Shown in pieces: positions 8,688-13,488 of a stretch of 13,488 nucleotides of DNA (positions are counted from its first letter, which is position 1; each line of letters opens with the position of its first letter). Source of the DNA: Coprinopsis marcescibilis (Eukaryota; Basidiomycota; Agaricomycetes; Agaricales; Psathyrellaceae). The position numbers and the translations under genes are program-made. The DNA lies in the NCBI GenBank assembly GCA_004369085.1, contig ML210589.1, forward strand, positions 1 to 13,488, written 5' to 3'. Below the pieces are notes generated by a model. That model saw only the letters and a list, made by a program, of their open reading frames with translations, was not told the origin of the DNA and did no database searches.

Positions 8688-10435
8688 GATTAATCAAATC
8701 CACATATTCCCAGGTTTAGCTTCACAAATAAGCCATGGAGGCGGTTCGCCGATGGCGAAAGGATGCAAGTGCAACTCTGGCGTTGAGCGGAGACGTGGTG
8801 ACCGCAGAAAGCAAAACCGCACACGGGCCCTTCCTCGCATCAACGATTATGTCAGCACCTCCACAGCACTTCGTCTTCTGATCAGCCTAATCTTGCAACC
8901 TCAGCGTCGCCTCGAGGCAACCTTCATCTGTCGCAGTATGTCAAGTGTGTGCCAGAATAACAAAGCGACATCACAATCTCGCAACTGCCCTTGATACTGC
9001 GCCCAGCCGACGCCTACCATTCGCCGTTTCCACCGATTCAGCGCCGACGAAACCAGTCAACGATTACCCTTGCGGATATCCGCTCATTGTATAGTCGTAC
9101 GAGCAGAAATATGAGTTACACATTTTGGGGCAAATAACCTCTAAGCATGCGTAATAACAATCGACCGGGGCTCGGTGATTCAGAAGAGGGGTACGAGGCT
9201 CTTGTACCCCATGCAGATCGGGAATGGCCCCACGATACTAACCAAGTCAACCGCCTGATTCTCAACTCACCCCATAGCAGAATTCCCCTCCAACAAAGAA
9301 ACTGACTGATTCACCCGCCGCACACTCCCAATGTGCCCCAATTGTGCCCTTTTCATCCATCCCCTTCTCTCGCCGCCTCGTGTTCCAAGAACGGACTGAT
9401 CACGCCGAAACCGGAATGAGCAAATGTGAGGTTCGAACTCGGAAAGAACATCAGATGTTCTCGGATAGAATTCAAATATCTAAGCATGAATTCTTTGACT
9501 TACACTCGCCTCGAGGCACCTCAACAACAAAGGTCGAACTTCCATCATTCAATGCAGGAAGGTCACATAGATGAAAATGACACCAACCTTGTGGAAATTG
9601 CACAGTACAGACGGTCCGGTTCCAATCCACGCATCCGCAGATATGTGCGTGGTTTTGGCGAATCGTGCTGGTGCAATCGAATGAATCAACTCCAACGCGC
9701 GCGACTTCCAGAGGCAAGTGATAAAGTCGGCAGAACTGCCGCAAATCATCCGCCTGCAATCGACAATTCACTGAGCGGAGCAAGTGGCCATTCGCACGCA
9801 GCAGCCTTGGGTCTAGACAACCTACATGAATTCAATGCCTCGAGGACAGATCCATGAGATCCCCGGTTGACCTGTTCTTATCAAATTAAATCGCCAACAT
9901 TCTGATCTTCAAGCCTAAGCGCACCCAGGAAGTTATCGTCTTCGTGGAGTCAGGGCCTGAAAGTTAACGGGATCCCTGCCATACTCATCAGCTCTCGACA
10001 ATTCAGGCCATCGCTCCGAGTTCCATACCCGAAGGGACACCCGGCATAACAAATACAAATCACACCCGATCTCCACCATCCAGCTACCCAGGACCAACTC
10101 GTGGAGTCGTGCCACAACTCTCAGAAAAACAAAACTTACACTAAGTACGCGCGTTCCCGAAAACCCGAACGAAAACGTGTTCGGGCATTCCAAATCCAGA
10201 AATGTCAAAGACACCAAGGACACTTCATACCCACTCCGACTCGCTTTTAAATTTGAAAGGGCCTTGCCTACAGGCCACAAATCTACATCAATTCTTTAAA
10301 CTTCACTAATCTAACCTAAAACATTTGCCCCAAGCTATACACTCCTGTCTTGTACCACGTTGTTTTGAGGCAATAGCCCAGGAAAATCAAGGGTAGTACC
10401 GAGGTTTCAAGCCACATTTTACCCGCGCTCATCTC
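8688..10435. other. long intergenic region (1.75 kb)
   Basis: This is the longest gene-free stretch, between the transporter stop codon and the leader of the 774-aa gene, both on the minus strand. It must contain the transporter 3' UTR and the promoter of the 774-aa gene. A 143-codon plus-strand frame at 9426-9857 starts with GTG and shows no motif, so it is not called. A strong short hairpin lies at 9188-9210. No tRNA, LTR or transposase remnant was recognised; a tRNA-like B-box match near 9429 has no matching A-box or acceptor stem. Confidence 0.5.
9188..9210. repeat. near-perfect inverted repeat (10-bp arms, 3-nt loop)
   Basis: GGGGTACGAG and CTTGTACCCC flank the loop GCT. Nine of ten positions are Watson-Crick pairs, and the remaining one would be a G-U pair in plus-strand RNA. 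It lies in the 1.75-kb intergenic region, outside any supported gene. It could be a dimeric protein-binding site or an RNA hairpin; the sequence alone does not decide. Confidence 0.75.
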
Positions 10436-13145
10436 CTAATTGTTATGTTCATTGGAGAAACCAACATCAACCCACTGGCGCATCTCCTCTCCATACTTGA
10501 TAGTAATCCACAAGGCCCTAGCAAACGTAAGAAAAAACGAATCAGCACACAAGTATCGCAGTGGCAGGAACGAATGAAATCTAGGGAAACGTTTCGCTAT
10601 GTTCAAACAAACAGTGGTAATCTCCACACAGCAAAATACACGATGCGGTTGAAACTCAACATCAAGGTTTGGCGCCCGTACCAGAACCCTGGACCATTGC
10701 AATCAAAAGGGACCCGACCCTCATCTCCAGCACGAGGCGCTCGTCCCGAGGTCCATCCCAAATGCCCCACATATCGGCCCAGGCAGCTCCCCCTTTCACG
10801 TTCCTTATCCATACAGAAGAATTCGCCAACATTTCATAAACCAAACCAGCAAAGATAGCGCAAAGGCCCAGGAGAAATGCAAGTCTCGATCGTATCCCAC
10901 AAAGAGCTTGGAAGCAGGACGACTCACCCGAATGCCACCCAAGACAGACACGCGCTGAGCGTGTTCGTGAAGATCAGCCCATACGTCTCGATCATCGGCA
11001 AAATAGCGGCAATGGAGAGTGCCATAAAAATTGACCGGAAAGCGCTGTTCAACGCAAGGCATGTGCATGTATCAACATCCGAATTTTGCAGTGGGGCGAT
11101 AAAAGAGTCGAACGCCGTTAAATCGATCGAGACACGCGTGGATAACCACGAAGAGTGGGCGAGGAAGAGACAGGATCGTCAATGCCGAAGAATAGACTCT
11201 CCATACGTCAAATGAATGAAACTCACCTGCTCGCAGCCATGCTTTCCGCACTTCGCGAATGCATGACGTCGACAACGTATGACGAACACGGGCTCAACAC
11301 GAAATCGACCTAAACCGCGATCGTTGATCAGTACACGAGTCATCTGGCGACGTGGAACCTTGAAGTAAATTCACTCACCCCCAGTCCATTCACGAAGAGC
11401 CATACCAAGTTCAAAGATAGACCTAAATACCCATCAACGTACTCTGTAGTAATCCCAGCAGCCAAGACTGAGAACGGCGAGAGAAGGAGTGCTCCAGGTA
11501 TGCAAGCGCGAAGTCGGTCCTCGGGGTACCACTTGCCCCTTTTGGCTTTCCATCGCGCAACAATTCTATCTGAGATGTGCCCTGAAAGAGGTGCACCAAC
11601 TGTGGAGCGTAGAGTTAGCCCACCGCTTCTGATAAACAGTTAACGTAGAACTTGCTCGCGTTCCCAAGGCCAGTGGGAAGGAAGCAGGCACCAATTAGTG
11701 CCTCATTAGTGATGTTGTAACGTTTTCCCTAGTTAAAGAGACATCCCAATGAGAATTCACCAGAATTGAGGTAACGGAAGATCTCACAATTGTATATGCA
11801 ATGGGAATGAGCAGGACTAAATGAGACTCGATTAGCGGATCACACGGGTAAACCTAAATTCCCACCATAGTCGGTCAAAAGCACCAAGAACGCAGACATC
11901 GCCTATTTCATTCCCAACACGTCAGCCACTTCTCATAACAACGCAGCAGCTTTTACCCACCACTAAAAGGAGATTTGGACTTCGAAGCAACCACATCGAA
12001 GAGAACGGGTTGAGAATGACTGGACGCCAAACGGGATGAGATCCAGGTTCGAGCTTATCCGCCCCCCTGGCTCCAGGATGGCTCGTCTCCGGGAAGAACA
12101 AAAACATCAAGACAAAAACGATCACAAACGTCACCGCGGTCCCAGACTGCATGAATCTCCACGACGCGTAGTGCGCCGCGGCACCTGAGAAGGAAACGCG
12201 TAAACCCATCAAAATTAGTTCTTCTCCGAGGAAGTCAAGACAACTACCACGCACCTCCAACGAACGGAGCAAGCGCAGGTCCCAGAAGAACAGCCTGCCC
12301 AAAAATCCGAGGTCAACGAAACGTCCTTGCTCCAGAAACAGATTGAACCCCCCAGGCCCACTCGCGTCATCACCGCGGACGCGCATGGCGTCAGATGGAG
12401 AGACGAGTAGCAGCGCGTGCACGAGATCCGGTCTATCACATGTAGGAATACTCACGGCAAAGAAGATTCCCATCGCCCATCCCCTCTCCTCCAGCTTATA
12501 TATGTCGCCAATAACCCCAGCACCAACCGCGAGACCCGGAGACGCACCAAAGGCTTGAATACCCCTCCAGAGCATGAGCATCCCGATACTTGAAGCTGAG
12601 GCTGCACCAAGCGAAGCTATTGCTGAAATTGGGAGGCCAACCAGGTATATATTTCGACGACCATCTGTATCATACCACAGCGTTAGCTAAACACCCACAA
12701 CGTCAATAGAGACAGGACACACAAAAAGTCGAGTATGTCGACCCAAAGAGTGCTCCAAGGGAGGTAGCCATAACTGAGACGCTCACAGAAAGGCTAGACA
12801 CTCCACAGTTAAATCTTTGCACTCTCGAAAATTGAAAACACACGCGCACCTGACCATTGTCCCAGTCGTATCCATATCCCTCGCGATTTGCGGTATACAT
12901 GGAACAAACGTTCCCGAGATGAACACTGTACAAGACACACAAGTTAACGTTAACGAAGGTGAAACATGAAGAGAGACTATCCACCACTTCAACTCACGAG
13001 GCATAATCCCGCACATCGAAACCAACGCTACAATCGCCTTTTTCTGCGACAGCGAGAACCTTTGGTACACAAGTTCATGCTTCTGCGCATTCGGTTCGTC
13101 AGAAAGCAACGGCGTCTCTTCGTGTGTGTTTGGTCCTGAAGCCAT
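10436..13145 (-). CDS. MFS transporter, DHA1-like, 12 membrane helices
   Basis: The 469-aa model has exons 13145-12998, 12925-12850, 12793-12723, 12664-12456, 12294-12255, 12184-11961, 11902-11866, 11816-11788, 11728-11656, 11599-11379, 11309-11227, 11044-10928 and 10517-10436. All phases close. The N-terminus is cytosolic with an acidic dileucine signal (EETPLL, 9-14). Twelve hydrophobic segments follow, with YGRRNIYLVGLP (99-110) as the loop 2-3 motif, LFFPETSHPGARG (about 211-223) after helix 6, a central loop, GAPLSGHISDRI in the 8-9 loop and VDVMHSRSAESMAAS after helix 10. The C-terminus is IKYGEEMRQWVDVGFSN. These blocks mark the fungal drug/general-substrate MFS group; the substrate cannot be told. 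Introns of 161, 182 and 410 nt are much longer than the others, and the intron 11655-11600 has a GC donor. The last intron is the least certain call. No cluster enzymes lie nearby. Confidence 0.88.
10518..10927 (-). other. 410-nt last intron of the MFS gene, with possible alternative exon
   Basis: The donor is GTGAGT at 10927. The 3' end is strong: TGCTGAT branch-like site, a T-rich run and GCTAG ending at 10518. Splicing joins WVAFG to ALWITIKYG and gives the conserved family C-terminus. Inside the intron, an AG at 10886-10885 opens an exon from 10884 in the correct phase. It would read GLAFLLGLCAIFAGLVYEML and continue for 73 residues to a stop ending at 10662. This may be an alternative 3' exon or chance. 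Confidence 0.55.
11600..11655 (-). other. GC-AG intron in the MFS gene
   Basis: A 56-nt intron starts with GCAAGT rather than GT and ends with CACAG, with GCTAAC as branch site. Only this junction joins PTGLGNA to IGAPLSGHISD in frame and in line with the family. The nearest GT alternative, GTTTAT, would give a 38-nt intron and insert residues into a conserved segment. GCAAGT is the usual form of the rare GC donor class. Confidence 0.75.
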
Positions 13146-13488
13146 AATCAGACCTCCGAAGCCTTCTTCTGGTTGCGTGCGGTGAGGGCGAGGAAAGAGA
13201 GTTAAGCTCAAGCTCAGCCCGCTTGATGTTCGAAGGAGGGACGCAACGTACGATCTCAAAAAACCGCTAACCCTCGTACGCTGTACCCATAGGCCATTTG
13301 AATCGAGTCAGGGATGGCGGATGAGTCAGTTCATGGCGATGCACATCACCGGCATGAAAACGTAACTACAAGAACCACGCGAACGTACTTTTAGTACAGT
13401 CGACACCGTCTTATCCCATAACGGTTGGGGGAAGCCCAAGGTTATGGGATTTCACGGGGTATGGGTTCAGGAGGGGACTTCCGTAAAT
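13146..13488. other. upstream region of the MFS gene
   Basis: These 343 nt precede the transporter ATG on the minus strand and run to the window edge. The reading frame stays open upstream of 13145 to about 13259, but there is no better ATG with family support, so it is treated as leader. No TATA box was clear. Two inverted repeats lie at 13385-13397 and 13413-13450, the second listed separately. Confidence 0.5.
13413..13450. repeat. 15-bp inverted repeat with small bulge (hairpin)
   Basis: The outer arms ATCCCATAAC and GTTATGGGAT (10 bp, perfect) enclose inner arms TTGGG and CCCAA (5 bp, perfect) around a 5-nt loop GGAAG. The two stems are separated only by GG on one side and G on the other. 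It lies about 270-305 nt upstream of the transporter start codon. It could be an operator-like site, a transcript hairpin, or the end of a small mobile element cut off by the window. Confidence 0.8.

Noticed and set aside
9428..9440. tRNA B-box-like GGTTCGAACTC
   Set aside because: No A-box, acceptor stem or anticodon arm fits around it, so it is not a tRNA gene.
9426..9857. 143-codon plus-strand frame in the long intergenic region
   Set aside because: The first codon is GTG, there is no recognisable motif, and no splice structure improves it. It is not supported as a gene.
10445..10858. 137-codon plus-strand ORF with an ATG start
   Set aside because: It covers the last exon and last intron of the MFS gene on the opposite strand, has no domain and is compatible with chance.
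12295..12455. Read-through of the 161-nt transporter intron as coding sequence
   Set aside because: It would break the conserved join GIFFA-AVLLGPALAPFVGG and shift the frame. Splicing restores it exactly.

Overview
The window looks like nuclear DNA of a filamentous basidiomycete, probably an agaricomycete. The evidence is a set of intron-rich genes whose introns are mostly 49-90 nt with fungal GTRNGT donors, CTRAY-type branch sites and YAG acceptors, a cofactor-independent phosphoglycerate mutase, and a small ubiquitin-like-domain protein of a kind expanded in mushrooms. No rRNA, tRNA, CRISPR array or intact mobile element was found. Exon models were built by hand by joining conserved protein blocks across splice sites; in every model the phases close and the total length is divisible by three.

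Four genes can be supported, all on the minus strand and arranged head to tail. From left to right: (1) 713-1890, a 6-exon gene for a ~279-aa protein with a GGTFN-type motif, a fungal ubiquitin-like domain and a C-terminal zinc ribbon; (2) 2991-5509, a 10-exon gene for a complete 572-aa 2,3-bisphosphoglycerate-independent phosphoglycerate mutase (glycolysis/gluconeogenesis); (3) 6269-8593, a single-exon coding region for a 774-aa, Ser/Pro-rich, mostly disordered protein of unknown function, with an intron in its 5' UTR; (4) 10436-13145, a 13-exon gene for a 469-aa, 12-helix MFS (DHA1-like) transporter, with one GC-AG intron and one outsized 410-nt intron.

The gene-free stretches are 1-712, 1891-2990, 5510-6268, 8688-10435 and 13146-13488. 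They hold promoters and 3' regions, two hairpin-forming inverted repeats (9188-9210 and 13413-13450), and at the left edge a very tentative small spliced ORF on the plus strand. The four genes show no shared pathway; this is ordinary chromosomal housekeeping plus lineage-specific sequence, not a recognisable gene cluster. The items most worth checking are the two hairpins, the GC-AG intron, the 410-nt intron with an in-frame alternative hydrophobic exon, and the orphan 774-aa protein.
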